Assembly: GCF_004001045.1 (NCBI RefSeq)
Contig: NZ_BIMK01000017.1
Span: 1-64,000, forward strand
Length of the DNA: 64,000 bases
Reading direction: 5' to 3'
From: Paenibacillus chibensis
GTDB taxonomy: Bacteria; Bacillota; Bacilli; Paenibacillales; Paenibacillaceae
Positions 8,527 to 16,325 of the stretch are shown here, piece after piece. Below the pieces are notes generated by a model that worked only from the letters and a program-made list of their open reading frames with translations, was not told the origin of the DNA and ran no database searches. Every line of letters starts with the position of its first letter. Positions within the stretch are counted from its first letter, which is position 1. A program made the position numbers and the translations under genes.

Positions 8527-10412
8527 GCTTTTACCCCCTCTTCTTCCAGCTCTTCCACTTCGATATGCCAGCCGTGGTCGTCATACAGGGAACGCAGCAG
8601 CATGGAACCGAAAGTGATCAGCAAGCCGATAATCACGACAATCCAGTTGTTGAAAATCAGGCTCATAAAGGAATTCGAGAAATCCTCTTTACTGAACATG
8701 AATCCAAGACCGGCGATGAAAATACCTACAGACATCACGAAAGGAAGGATCGTTGGCGAAGGCATATGAATCGGTCCAAGCGGTTCTGCCGGAGTCATGC
8801 CTTTGTTGCCAGCCATTTTCTCTTTCCACAAAGCATCGATGCCGCGAACGAGCGGAGTCTGCTTGAAGTTGTACTCTGGCGGAGGGGATGGAATCGCCCA
8901 TTCCAGCGTACGTCCGTCTTCCCAAGGATCCGCTGCAACGCCTTTAGGCTTGAATGCCGTCGCGATGGCATTGATCAGGAAGAAGAGAATACCGATACCC
9001 ATCAGGATTGCACCGATGGTACTTACCATGTTAAGCGTATCGAAGCCCTGGTTAGGCAGATACGTAAATACGCGGCGCTGCATACCCATCAGACCCAAGA
9101 AATGCTGTACGAAGAAGGTCAGATGGAAACCGATGATAAAGAACCAGAAGGACAGTTTGCCCAGCGTTTCGTTCAGCATGCGGCCGAACATTTTAGGCCA
9201 CCAGTAGTGCAGGCCTGCGAGCAAGCCGGATACCAGGCCACCTACGATAACGTAGTGGAAGTGGGCTACGACGAAATAGGTATCATGGAACTGGAAGTCG
9301 GCAGGAGCCGAAGCCAGCATAACCCCTGTAACGCCACCCATAACGAATGTAGGGATAAATCCGATCGCAAACAGGTTCGGGCTTGTAAAGCGAATCTGTC
9401 CGCCCCACATGGTGAACAGCCAGTTAAAGATTTTGATACCGGTAGGTACCGCAATCAGCATCGTTGCAATGGAGAACAGCGCATTCGCAACCGGACCGAG
9501 GCCTGTTGTGAACATGTGGTGAGCCCATACCATGAAGCCCAGGAAGGCGATCAGGATGGTCGCGAACACCATGGAACTGTATCCGAACAGACGCTTGCGT
9601 GCAAATGTAGGAATAACCTCAGAAATCACGCCGAAAGCCGGCAGGATGAGGATATACACTTCAGGGTGACCAAATATCCAGAAGATATGCTGCCAAAGGA
9701 TGGGGTTACCACCGTTGGATACTTCGAAGAAGTTGGCTCCCAAAATCCGGTCGAACGAAAGCAATACCAGACCAACCGTAATGGCTGGAAACGCGAACAG
9801 GATCATCGCGGATGTAATGAAGGAAGTCCATGTAAACATCGGCATTCTCATAAAGGACATCCCCGGTGCACGCATCGTAATGATCGTTGCCAGGAAGTTA
9901 ATGCCCCCGATCAGCGTACCGAGACCGGCAATCTGCAGGCCGACGGTGTAAAAATCGACACCGTGGGTCGTGCTGTATGTCGTTGTTGAAAGCGGAGTAT
10001 AAGACGTCCAGCCGGCATCCGGTGCACCGCCCATAATCCAGCTCAGGTTGAGCAGCAGGCCGCCGAACAGGAACGTCCAGAAGCCAAGCGAGTTCAGAAA
10101 CGGAAACGCGACGTCGCGTGCACCGATCTGCAGCGGAATAACCGCGTTCATCAGTGCGAAGATTACGGGCATAACGCCCAGGAAGATCATCGTCGTACCG
10201 TGCATCGTAATCAGTTCGTTAAAGGTTTGGGCTGAGACGAAATCGTTCATCGGCTTGATCAGCTGCAAGCGGATCAACACCGCTTCAATACCGCCGATTC
10301 CGAAGAACAGACCGCCAGCCAGTAAGTAAAGTATGGCTATTTTCTTATGGTCGACTGTTGTAAGCCAATCCATTAAGCCCTTATGGCGCTTGACACTATG
10401 AGCATGAGCCAA
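8523..10412 (-). CDS. ctaD: Cytochrome caa3 oxidase subunit I
   Basis: Catalytic heme-copper subunit of 629 residues with about 14 helices. Visible ligands include the CuB histidine-tyrosine pair in FGHPEVYILILPAFG, the CuB histidines in WAHHMFTTG, and the heme a and a3 histidines in DTYFVVAHFHYVIVGG. The C-terminal 80 residues (two further helices) are the extension found in Bacillus CtaD. The start is TTG at 10412 with GAGGGGG eight bases upstream. It reduces oxygen with electrons from the cytochrome c domain of CtaC and pumps protons. Confidence 0.96.
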   Translation of the reverse strand: MAHAHSVKRHKGLMDWLTTVDHKKIAILYLLAGGLFFGIGGIEAVLIRLQLIKPMNDFVSAQTFNELITMHGTTMIFLGVMPVIFALMNAVIPLQIGARDVAFPFLNSLGFWTFLFGGLLLNLSWIMGGAPDAGWTSYTPLSTTTYSTTHGVDFYTVGLQIAGLGTLIGGINFLATIITMRAPGMSFMRMPMFTWTSFITSAMILFAFPAITVGLVLLSFDRILGANFFEVSNGGNPILWQHIFWIFGHPEVYILILPAFGVISEVIPTFARKRLFGYSSMVFATILIAFLGFMVWAHHMFTTGLGPVANALFSIATMLIAVPTGIKIFNWLFTMWGGQIRFTSPNLFAIGFIPTFVMGGVTGVMLASAPADFQFHDTYFVVAHFHYVIVGGLVSGLLAGLHYWWPKMFGRMLNETLGKLSFWFFIIGFHLTFFVQHFLGLMGMQRRVFTYLPNQGFDTLNMVSTIGAILMGIGILFFLINAIATAFKPKGVAADPWEDGRTLEWAIPSPPPEYNFKQTPLVRGIDALWKEKMAGNKGMTPAEPLGPIHMPSPTILPFVMSVGIFIAGLGFMFSKEDFSNSFMSLIFNNWIVVIIGLLITFGSMLLRSLYDDHGWHIEVEELEEEGVKA

Positions 10413-10450
10413 GGTTGGTACCCCCTCTTATAAAATCTTGCTGTTGCTGA

Positions 10451-11494
10451 TTAATAGTTCAACTTATAGTTAGCCAAGTAATCGGCAATGCCATCGATTT
10501 GTTCATCTGTCAGACCCAAATCTTTTGGAGCTGGCATTTTGTTGCCCGGTTTCACAGCTTGTGGATCTTCAAGCCATGTTTTCAGGTTTTCCTTCACCGG
10601 TTTGCCTCCGTCTTGACCTTCGTTCAGCAAGATACCGGCAACCGATTCGCGGGAACCGATGCCTGTAAGATTCGGAGCTACTGGACCACCTTGATCACCT
10701 ACAGCGTGGCAAGACAGGCAAGATTTCTTGAACGTTTCAGCCAGTGCTTGATCTTTAGGCAAGACAGCCGGAGCTTTCATGGCCGTTACCCATTTGTCAA
10801 ACGAATCCGGGCTGACAGCCTTGACCTTGAACTCCATCAGACCGTGCGAAGGACCGCAAAGCTCGGCGCACTTACCGCGGTATACCCCTTCTTTATCCGT
10901 GCTGAAGCTGAAACGGTTAATCGTTCCGTCCGGGTTCGTGTCCATTTTACCGGACAGGGATGGTACCCAGAAGGAGTGAAGCACGTCGGCGGTTTTCAGC
11001 TCGAACGCAATGTTTTTGCCGGTCGGAATCATCAGTTCCTGAGCCGTTTTCACGCCGTACTGCGGATATTCGAACTCCCACCAGTATTGGTGCGAAGTCA
11101 CCTTCACCTGTACGGAACCCTTTTCATTATAATGATCATCACCAAAAGCAAAAATCTTTTGAACCGTAGGAACGGCGAGAATGAACACCAGAATCAGCGG
11201 AATTACAGTCCAGATAATCTCCAGCTTGAAGTTTCCTTCCACTTGTTCAGGCACATCTGTTTGTCCTTTTTTTCTGCGGAACTTAATCAAAACGTAAACC
11301 GCAATTGCAAATACGATGATTAGGACCACGATCATGATCGTGATTGATAGCTTCATCAAATCGTATTGTCCTTCCGCCACAGGCCCCTGTGGTCGTAATG
11401 CCGACAAGTCCTCGCGGCCGCACCCGGCTAAAAGCAGAGAAAATACTGCGAGCAAGGGAAGGAGTCGCTTTACAGCCTGCCACCGTTTCATCAT
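10451..11494 (-). CDS. ctaC: Cytochrome caa3 oxidase subunit II with fused cytochrome c
   Basis: A 347-residue lipoprotein. The lipobox LLAGC puts the lipidated cysteine at 25. Two membrane helices follow (about 45-70 and 92-115), then the cupredoxin domain with CuA ligands H173, C209, E211, C213, H217 and M220. A C-terminal cytochrome c domain carries the heme motif CLSCH (259-263). This fusion defines caa3 oxidases. It is the first gene of the cta operon, with a strong promoter at 11609-11637. Two ATG codons stand side by side; either could start. No ctaA or ctaB gene lies in this window. Confidence 0.96.
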   Translation of the reverse strand: MMKRWQAVKRLLPLLAVFSLLLAGCGREDLSALRPQGPVAEGQYDLMKLSITIMIVVLIIVFAIAVYVLIKFRRKKGQTDVPEQVEGNFKLEIIWTVIPLILVFILAVPTVQKIFAFGDDHYNEKGSVQVKVTSHQYWWEFEYPQYGVKTAQELMIPTGKNIAFELKTADVLHSFWVPSLSGKMDTNPDGTINRFSFSTDKEGVYRGKCAELCGPSHGLMEFKVKAVSPDSFDKWVTAMKAPAVLPKDQALAETFKKSCLSCHAVGDQGGPVAPNLTGIGSRESVAGILLNEGQDGGKPVKENLKTWLEDPQAVKPGNKMPAPKDLGLTDEQIDGIADYLANYKLNY

Positions 11495-11608
11495 TGATCT
11501 ACCCCACTTTTTACATTTTCACAGGCGCCGCCAAAGACACATTCGGCGGTCATTCACCTGCGCTATAACGGATGAATTGCTACTGTCAATTAAAACAATC
11601 ACCTATTT

Positions 11609-11637
11609 AATATAAGTTTAAGGTACTATTTTGTCAA
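11609..11637 (-). promoter_or_regulatory. Near-consensus sigma-A promoter of the cta operon
   Basis: Minus strand: a perfect TTGACA (11632-11637) and TATATT (11609-11614) lie 17 bases apart. The predicted transcript begins near 11602, about 110 bases before ctaC. Confidence 0.85.
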
Positions 11638-11640
11638 TGT

Positions 11641-11658
11641 TTCTGACCTAGTTCACAA
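11641..11658. promoter_or_regulatory. Rex- or FNR-like site upstream of the ctaC promoter
   Basis: Minus strand TTGTGAA-CTAG-GTCAGAA matches the Rex consensus TTGTGAA-N4-TTCACAA in the whole left half and in five of seven bases on the right. It also contains TGTGA-N6-TCAGA, one base off the FNR/CRP box. It sits just upstream of the -35 hexamer. Which regulator, if any, binds is not decided by the sequence. Confidence 0.4.
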
Positions 11659-11698
11659 ATTGTTCGAAAAGTGCTGAAAGTCGCGCCACACAAGCGTT

Positions 11699-11712
11699 TG
11701 CAATCGTTTCCA
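11699..11712. promoter_or_regulatory. cre-like CcpA site upstream of ctaC
   Basis: TGCAATCGTTTCCA fits the catabolite-responsive element pattern (TGWAANCGNTNNCA) with one mismatch. It lies about 65 bases upstream of the -35 box. In B. subtilis the ctaBCDEF cluster is under carbon catabolite control, which makes the site plausible. Function here is inferred. Confidence 0.4.
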
Positions 11713-11852
11713 CCGCCTCTGCTCCCCCCTCTTGCACCCCTCGGTTTGGAACCTTGGTAATCCCTTTTCGTATACCCACATTTCTTCCCTTTCATTCATA
11801 TTTCCCCTTTTTCCAAGCTTTGAATCGTCACCAATCCGTCAAATTCCCACAA

Positions 11853-11875
11853 AAAAAGAGCCCTTAAAAGGGCTC
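11853..11875 (-). terminator. Terminator overlapping the stop codon of map
   Basis: Minus strand GAGCCCTT and AAGGGCTC form a stem followed by seven T. The TAA stop of the aminopeptidase gene is inside the hairpin. Confidence 0.8.
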
Positions 11876-12625
11876 CTGCCGGGTCAGAATCAACGGTCCT
11901 TCTTCCGTCACGGCGATCGTATGCTCAAACTGCACGCCGCTCGTGCCATCGGCCGTCTGAATGCTCCAGCCGTCATCGTTCCACAGCACGGCGCCCGTCG
12001 GCCCCAGCGTGAATATCGGCTCCACGGTAATGACCATGCCTTCCACCAGTCTCACGCCTTCTCCCGGCCTGCCGTAATTCGGCACGTCCGGCGATTCATG
12101 GATGACCCGGCCGATGCCGTGGCCCACCAGCGGCCTTACGATGCCGTAGCGTCCTTTGCGTGCTGCCCTTTCGATCGCGTGTCCGATATCTCCGGTCGTG
12201 GCTCCCACCCTGGCCTGGTCGATCCCTGCATACAGCGCCTGCTCCGTTTTCATCATCAGCTTTTGCAGCGGCCTGCTGAGACGCCCTACGCCATAGCTCC
12301 AGCCGGAGTCGGCAAGCCAACCGTCCTTGTTGACGACAATATCGATGGTTACCACATCGCCTTCGGCCAGCGGCACGTCGTTCGGAAATCCGTGACAGAT
12401 GGTGTCGTTGACCGAGGCACAGGTGGCAAAAGGAAAGCCTCTGTAGCCCTTTTGCTCCGGAGTGGCGCCCTGCCGTGCCAGATACGCTTCCACGAAGGCA
12501 TCAATGGCAAGGGGAATGACTCCCGGAGCGATCATGGCGGCAATTTCCCGGTGGCATGCGGACAGTATGCGGCCCGCCTCCCGCATATATCCGATCTCTT
12601 CCCTGCTTTTCAAGCTGATCTCCAT
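11864..12625 (-). CDS. map: Methionine aminopeptidase type I (second, MapB-like copy)
   Basis: Removes the N-terminal methionine from new proteins. The 253-residue protein has the full set of metal and substrate residues: H78 (CHGF), D95, D106, H169 (VGHGIGR), E202 (VEPIF) and E234 (FEHT). It stands alone, not in the ribosomal-protein cluster where the housekeeping map gene normally lies. It is therefore probably the second enzyme, like YflG of B. subtilis. The ATG at 12625 is preceded by GAGAGGAG. Its stop codon lies within its own terminator. Confidence 0.9.
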   Translation of the reverse strand: MEISLKSREEIGYMREAGRILSACHREIAAMIAPGVIPLAIDAFVEAYLARQGATPEQKGYRGFPFATCASVNDTICHGFPNDVPLAEGDVVTIDIVVNKDGWLADSGWSYGVGRLSRPLQKLMMKTEQALYAGIDQARVGATTGDIGHAIERAARKGRYGIVRPLVGHGIGRVIHESPDVPNYGRPGEGVRLVEGMVITVEPIFTLGPTGAVLWNDDGWSIQTADGTSGVQFEHTIAVTEEGPLILTRQEPF

Positions 12626-12712
12626 GCTGCTGCTCCTCTCGCTTCACGCGTATTGCCCATCAAACGGGGAATGATACACTATATGCGAAAGGGCGCTTGT
12701 ACAGCCGCACGC

Positions 12713-12760
12713 AAAAACAAAAAAACCGCAGCTCGCGAAGCGGCTCGCGAGAATGCGGTT
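12713..12760 (-). terminator. Terminator of the 62-residue protein gene
   Basis: The outer arms AACCGCA and TGCGGTT enclose inner arms CTCGCGA and TCGCGAG. The minus-strand product ends in seven T. It lies 38 bases after the stop at 12798. Confidence 0.75.
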
Positions 12761-12797
12761 GATCATATGTGTTTCATGTCATTGTTTGACGTAGTGA

Positions 12798-12986
12798 TTA
12801 TGAAACGGAAGAATTCATTCTTCCCAATTCATGCTCCACAACCGAGGTTAACTCTTCTTCGTACCCTCCCATAATATGATATTTCCGGACGTATTCCTTC
12901 ACGAATTTCTTCGGATCTTTTGGCCGGAATATCCGTGTCATTTCCCGCAGACTTTCTTTAACTTCGTTATGACCTTTAGTTGCCAT
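12798..12986 (-). CDS. Small conserved-looking hypothetical protein (62 residues)
   Basis: A soluble, mixed-charge protein. It has a basic middle part (IFRPKDPKKFVKEYVRKYHIMGG, about 20-42) and a short helical C-terminus (EEELTSVVEHELGRM). The start at 12986 has GGGAGGG seven bases upstream; the in-frame ATG at 13025 has none. It is a single-gene unit with a strong terminator and an unusually long, structured leader (see 13115-13152). I do not recognise the family. The gene and its leader deserve to be considered together. Confidence 0.65.
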   Translation of the reverse strand: MATKGHNEVKESLREMTRIFRPKDPKKFVKEYVRKYHIMGGYEEELTSVVEHELGRMNSSVS

Positions 12987-13343
12987 GATAGTTCCCTCCC
13001 AAAACACTTGAATGGATTGCTCCAATTAAGAGAATGCCGAAAAGACCTTACCTGACATGAAGAAGTAGTCGTTTGCAGTTAGTTATTTAGGTTTGGGCTG
13101 AACGCTCCCGGCTGCCGTCTAAGGTACTGATGAATAACATACCCCAAGACGGTAAGACTGAATCACTCCCTTCATTGTATCATATTCTGCTGAACAAAAC
13201 AGCTTTCCAAAAAAATGAATAGATTAAGTTTTTTTACATTGAATTTAAAGCTTCTTATCTTAGTCATCGGCGGATTGGGTTAAGTTAATAAATAATGATG
13301 GATGATCGGGCTTCATTGGCCGGTCATGAAAGGAGTGCAATGC
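12987..13343. other. Intergenic region with leader of the 62-residue protein gene
   Basis: A divergent region of 357 bases. On the minus strand an extended -10 (TGATACAAT, box at 13174-13179) suggests transcription starting near 13167, giving a leader of about 180 bases that opens with the stem-loop at 13115-13152. On the plus strand AAAGGAG precedes the serine hydrolase start at 13344. Between 13180 and 13290 I see only AT-rich sequence. Confidence 0.45.
13115..13152 (-). ncRNA. Structured leader RNA element, unknown class
   Basis: On the minus strand CCGTCT, a small internal loop, GGTA, a 13-base loop, TACC and AGACGG fold into a bipartite stem right after the predicted transcription start. 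A GC-rich segment (CAGCCGGGAGCG) follows. It does not match T-box, purine, SAM, TPP, FMN, glycine or c-di-GMP patterns that I know. It may be a regulatory leader or a short independent RNA. Confidence 0.35.
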
Positions 13344-14366
13344 ATGGATCAAGGCAGCATGCTGCTGATGAAATCGCCCTTATACCGGACCCCGTCTATT
13401 CCTTATCGGCGGCCTGAAAAAGCGGACTGCGACTTGCATCTGCTGGATCAGGCTGACGCCGAGATTCGGGATTCCTTCCCGAAAATGCGCAGTTTTCTTG
13501 TGGCACGCGGAGGAAGCCTGATTTACGAACAATACTATAACGGCCATGAAAGCGGATCGCTGAATGATCTGAGATCGGCCACCAAAAGCGTGACGTCCAT
13601 TCTAACGGGCATCGCCGCTGGCCAAGGCCTGCTTCCTGAGCTGGATCAGCCGCTGCTGCCTGTGCTGGAGCGGTATGTCCGTAAACAGACCCATCCCGAG
13701 CTGAAGGACACGCTGACCCTGCGGCGACTGCTGACCATGACCACCGGGCTCGCGTGGCAGACGGGCAAGAAGCTCGGAGAGCCCCTCATTCACCGTTTTC
13801 ATCGCAGCAGACATTGGACATCCTTCGCTCTTTCCCTGCCCGTGCTTCCGGAAATGGTCGGACGATTTCAGTACCGGAGCGTCGATACACATCTCCTGTC
13901 GGTCCTTTTGTCAGAGTGTACCGACCAGGATGCGTTTGCTTATGCCAGGGATCATGTATTCGGACCGCTTGGAATCGAGCATGCCGCCTGGTCCTCCAGT
14001 CCCGAAGGGCACAGCATGGGACATGTCGGCCTGTATCTCACCTCAAGGGACATGGCCAAGCTCGGCGTCTGCTGCCTGAATGGCGGTAAATGGAACGGTG
14101 CTCAGGTCATTCCGCCGGAATGGCTTTCTCAGGCGCTTCAGCCGCAGGTGGACGGCTATCCGGCTTTCGGAGATTACGGCTTCGGCTGGTGGACAGGCAA
14201 AATGAACGGCCAAAGCTTCAGCTGCGCCCACGGGCACGGCGGACAGCAGCTCTACCTTTTCCCCGAGGCCGATGCAGTTGTTGTGTTCACCGCAGACAGC
14301 AAGGTCAGCCGCTGGAAAAATCCAAGGCCGCTGCTGCAGCGGTTCATTCTGGAAGCGATGCGCTGA
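13344..14366 (+). CDS. Serine hydrolase of the beta-lactamase (class C-like) family
   Basis: A 340-residue protein with the three motifs of the PF00144 family: S78-A-T-K81 (nucleophile and base), Y177-R-S179 and HGHGG near residue 296. There is no clear signal peptide, so it may be cytoplasmic. Family members include esterases, D-aminopeptidases and carboxypeptidases; substrate cannot be read from the sequence, and a true beta-lactamase is unlikely. The start at 13344 is chosen for the AAAGGAG eight bases upstream; a longer frame opens at 13302 without such a site. It is followed after 95 bases by a small DUF3905-like gene. Confidence 0.82.
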   Translation: MDQGSMLLMKSPLYRTPSIPYRRPEKADCDLHLLDQADAEIRDSFPKMRSFLVARGGSLIYEQYYNGHESGSLNDLRSATKSVTSILTGIAAGQGLLPELDQPLLPVLERYVRKQTHPELKDTLTLRRLLTMTTGLAWQTGKKLGEPLIHRFHRSRHWTSFALSLPVLPEMVGRFQYRSVDTHLLSVLLSECTDQDAFAYARDHVFGPLGIEHAAWSSSPEGHSMGHVGLYLTSRDMAKLGVCCLNGGKWNGAQVIPPEWLSQALQPQVDGYPAFGDYGFGWWTGKMNGQSFSCAHGHGGQQLYLFPEADAVVVFTADSKVSRWKNPRPLLQRFILEAMR

Positions 14367-14461
14367 CGGATAAACCAAGATCGCGCAGGGAACGTTAAGA
14401 AGGCAGTTTTACGTCTTCTGCATCATTGTTTCCGACAGCGCCATGAAGGAGGACTTAAGGA

Positions 14462-14746
14462 ATGAACAATAAAGACAAAGCGATGCTGCCCGTTTCCCGT
14501 GAAGAAGTCGAAGTCGATGGGGTGTACACCAATGAGTGGGGCCGCGAAGAAGTGCTGCACCGGGGACAAGACTTCCCCTCCGATCCGATGCTTGGCACGA
14601 CCGAATGGCAGCTGAGCGAATTCATTTACGATAACCATCACGATGGCCGGACGGACCCCCGCTTGGTACCGAAAGAGAACGATACCGACAAGATCGGCAA
14701 AATCACGCATCCGCGCAAGCAGCACCAGGGCGGCGACGCTTCCTAG
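14462..14746 (+). CDS. DUF3905-like small protein
   Basis: A 94-residue acidic, hydrophilic protein with no membrane segment. The central pattern (DFPSDPMLGTTEWQ, SEFIYDNHHDGRTDPRLVP) is what I remember from DUF3905 proteins of spore-forming Bacillales. Function is unknown. AGGAGG lies about 8 bases before the ATG. It ends before the bidirectional terminator at 14781-14813 and may be co-transcribed with the serine hydrolase. Confidence 0.7.
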   Translation: MNNKDKAMLPVSREEVEVDGVYTNEWGREEVLHRGQDFPSDPMLGTTEWQLSEFIYDNHHDGRTDPRLVPKENDTDKIGKITHPRKQHQGGDAS

Positions 14747-14780
14747 CCTTCGGCAGTGTCACATTTGAATAAGCTATGCA

Positions 14781-14813
14781 AAAAAGCATCCGAAGAAGCC
14801 GGATGCTTTTTTT
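14781..14813. terminator. Bidirectional terminator
   Basis: AAGCATCCG and CGGATGCTT form a perfect stem with A and T runs on both sides, just after the DUF3905-like gene. Confidence 0.8.
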
Positions 14814-14884
14814 GCTTCACATAACTTGTCTGTGCCGGACATATGTATACAACAATCCGAAGTCAGACAAGGAGTGGTCACTTT

Positions 14885-15226
14885 ATGTCCCCTTTTTTCA
14901 AATCCTCCACCGGCCTGCCCGAAAATATCGCCGCAACGCTCTGTTACTTATTCGCCTTCATCGGCGGCATCGTATTTCTTGCGCTGGAGAAGCGCAGCCG
15001 CTTCGTCCTGTTTCATGCCCTGCAGTCGGTTTTCGCTTTTGGGGCCGTCATGATCGCCCATGTCCTCTGCGGCTTTATTCCCCTGATCGGCCCGCTGGTC
15101 GCCGGACTCCTCTCCATTGTGACGGTGGTCATGTGGATCGTGCTGCTCTTCAGCTCGCTGCAGGGAAAATGGCTGAAGCTTCCCTGGATCGGTGATTTTG
15201 CCGAGAAACAGCTCCGTCATCTGTGA
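14885..15226 (+). CDS. DUF4870-like membrane protein
   Basis: A 113-residue protein with three hydrophobic helices (about 15-33, 45-66 and 70-95). The family signature is visible: LCYLFAFIGGIVFL, then EKRSRFVLFHALQSV. Similar small proteins of the Tic20/DUF4870 group occur widely; their role is unknown. The start at 14885 follows AAGGAG; the open frame reaches back to 14843 without a good site. It stands upstream of the lipid kinase gene on the same strand. Confidence 0.75.
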   Translation: MSPFFKSSTGLPENIAATLCYLFAFIGGIVFLALEKRSRFVLFHALQSVFAFGAVMIAHVLCGFIPLIGPLVAGLLSIVTVVMWIVLLFSSLQGKWLKLPWIGDFAEKQLRHL

Positions 15227-15322
15227 AACCTTCCATATGTCCATTATTTCAGGGTTCCCTTTTCACCTTGAACTTCTTACAATAAAGATAAAGGGTTCAT
15301 TGAATGACATGGGGGAAATCGA

Positions 15323-16219
15323 ATGTATCTGTTTGTAGTCAACAAAAAGTCGGGCAATGGCCACGGGTACCGTACCTGGCTTAAAATCAAGGACGCGCTT
15401 GATTCCAAGGCGATCCAGTACCGCTATCTGTTTACCGAAAGCGCCGAACAGGCGGCCAGCCTCATCGCAGACACCCTCTCCGAGACGGAGCATTGGCAGG
15501 GTGTGGCCGTCATTGGTGGCGATGGCACGATTCACAGCGTGCTGCCCGTACTGAAAGACTTCAGCATTCCGCTCGCCGTTATTCCTGCAGGTTCAGGCAA
15601 TGACACCGCGCGCGGCTTCGGCATCCCGCATGATCCGCTGTCGGCGCTTGAGGTCATGCTCTCCGGACAAACCACGGCGGCCGACCTGATCGTCACCTCC
15701 GGCGGCTTGACGCTGACGGCACTCGCGATCGGCTTCGACGCGCAGGTCGCCGAGAACGTCAACACCAGCCTGTATAAAAAGGTCTGCAACTTTTTCCGCG
15801 TCGGCAGAGCGGCCTACATTGTCGGCATCCTGCATACGCTCATGACCTTCAAGCCGTGCAGCGTCACTGTGACCTGCGATGGCGTGACGTCGACCTATTC
15901 CGGCGCCTGGCTTACCGCCATCTCCAACGTCAAAAGCTACGGCGGCGGACTGCATATTTGTCCCGAGGCCCATCCCGGTGACGGGCAGCTGGATATTTGC
16001 ATCGTGCATGGCTGCTCTCGCCTGCAGCTCCTCCGCCTGTTTCCGACCGTGCTTAGCGGAAAGCATGTGCATCTGCCTTTCGTGACTTTCATGCGGGGCA
16101 AGGAGATGTCCGTTCATTTCGAACAGCAGCGGCTTGCCCTGGGCGATGGGGAGAACATGTCCACCGGGCCGTTCGATATATTCGTGGAGCCAAGCGCGCT
16201 GCAGGTGTATGCTGTATAA
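15323..16219 (+). CDS. Diacylglycerol/lipid kinase family protein
   Basis: A 298-residue soluble kinase with the nucleotide-binding motif GGDGT (65-69) and the following GSGND (90-94), the signature of the DgkB/YegS/BmrU family. It probably phosphorylates diacylglycerol or a related lipid at the inner membrane face with ATP. DgkB and BmrU cannot be told apart by eye. The ATG has GGGGGAA upstream. It is likely a single-gene unit, and about 70 bases separate it from the pbuX terminator. Confidence 0.85.
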   Translation: MYLFVVNKKSGNGHGYRTWLKIKDALDSKAIQYRYLFTESAEQAASLIADTLSETEHWQGVAVIGGDGTIHSVLPVLKDFSIPLAVIPAGSGNDTARGFGIPHDPLSALEVMLSGQTTAADLIVTSGGLTLTALAIGFDAQVAENVNTSLYKKVCNFFRVGRAAYIVGILHTLMTFKPCSVTVTCDGVTSTYSGAWLTAISNVKSYGGGLHICPEAHPGDGQLDICIVHGCSRLQLLRLFPTVLSGKHVHLPFVTFMRGKEMSVHFEQQRLALGDGENMSTGPFDIFVEPSALQVYAV

Positions 16220-16282
16220 TCCGTTGAAAATGAAATCATAGAATACTAGATACCGAATGACCCGCAGAACGTTCTGAAATCC

Positions 16283-16325
16283 AAAAAAAGAAGGACAAGC
16301 CCGCTTAGGCGGCTTGTCCTTCTTT
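16283..16325 (-). terminator. Terminator containing the pbuX stop codon
   Basis: A perfect 15-base-pair stem (16288-16302 with 16311-16325) with an 8-base loop. A T run follows on the minus strand. The TAA stop of pbuX lies in the loop. Confidence 0.85.

Larger units (their letters stand above)
11495..11863. other. Regulatory region upstream of ctaC
   Basis: This gene-free stretch of 369 bases holds the ctaC promoter (11609-11637), a Rex/FNR-like site (11641-11658) and a cre-like site (11699-11712). The part from 11713 to 11850 is pyrimidine-rich with no signal I can support, and the far end holds the terminator tail of the map gene. Confidence 0.6.

Noticed and set aside
8517..9989. Open frame of 490 codons on the plus strand over ctaD
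   Set aside because: Antisense to the oxidase subunit I gene, with low-complexity composition and no start signal.
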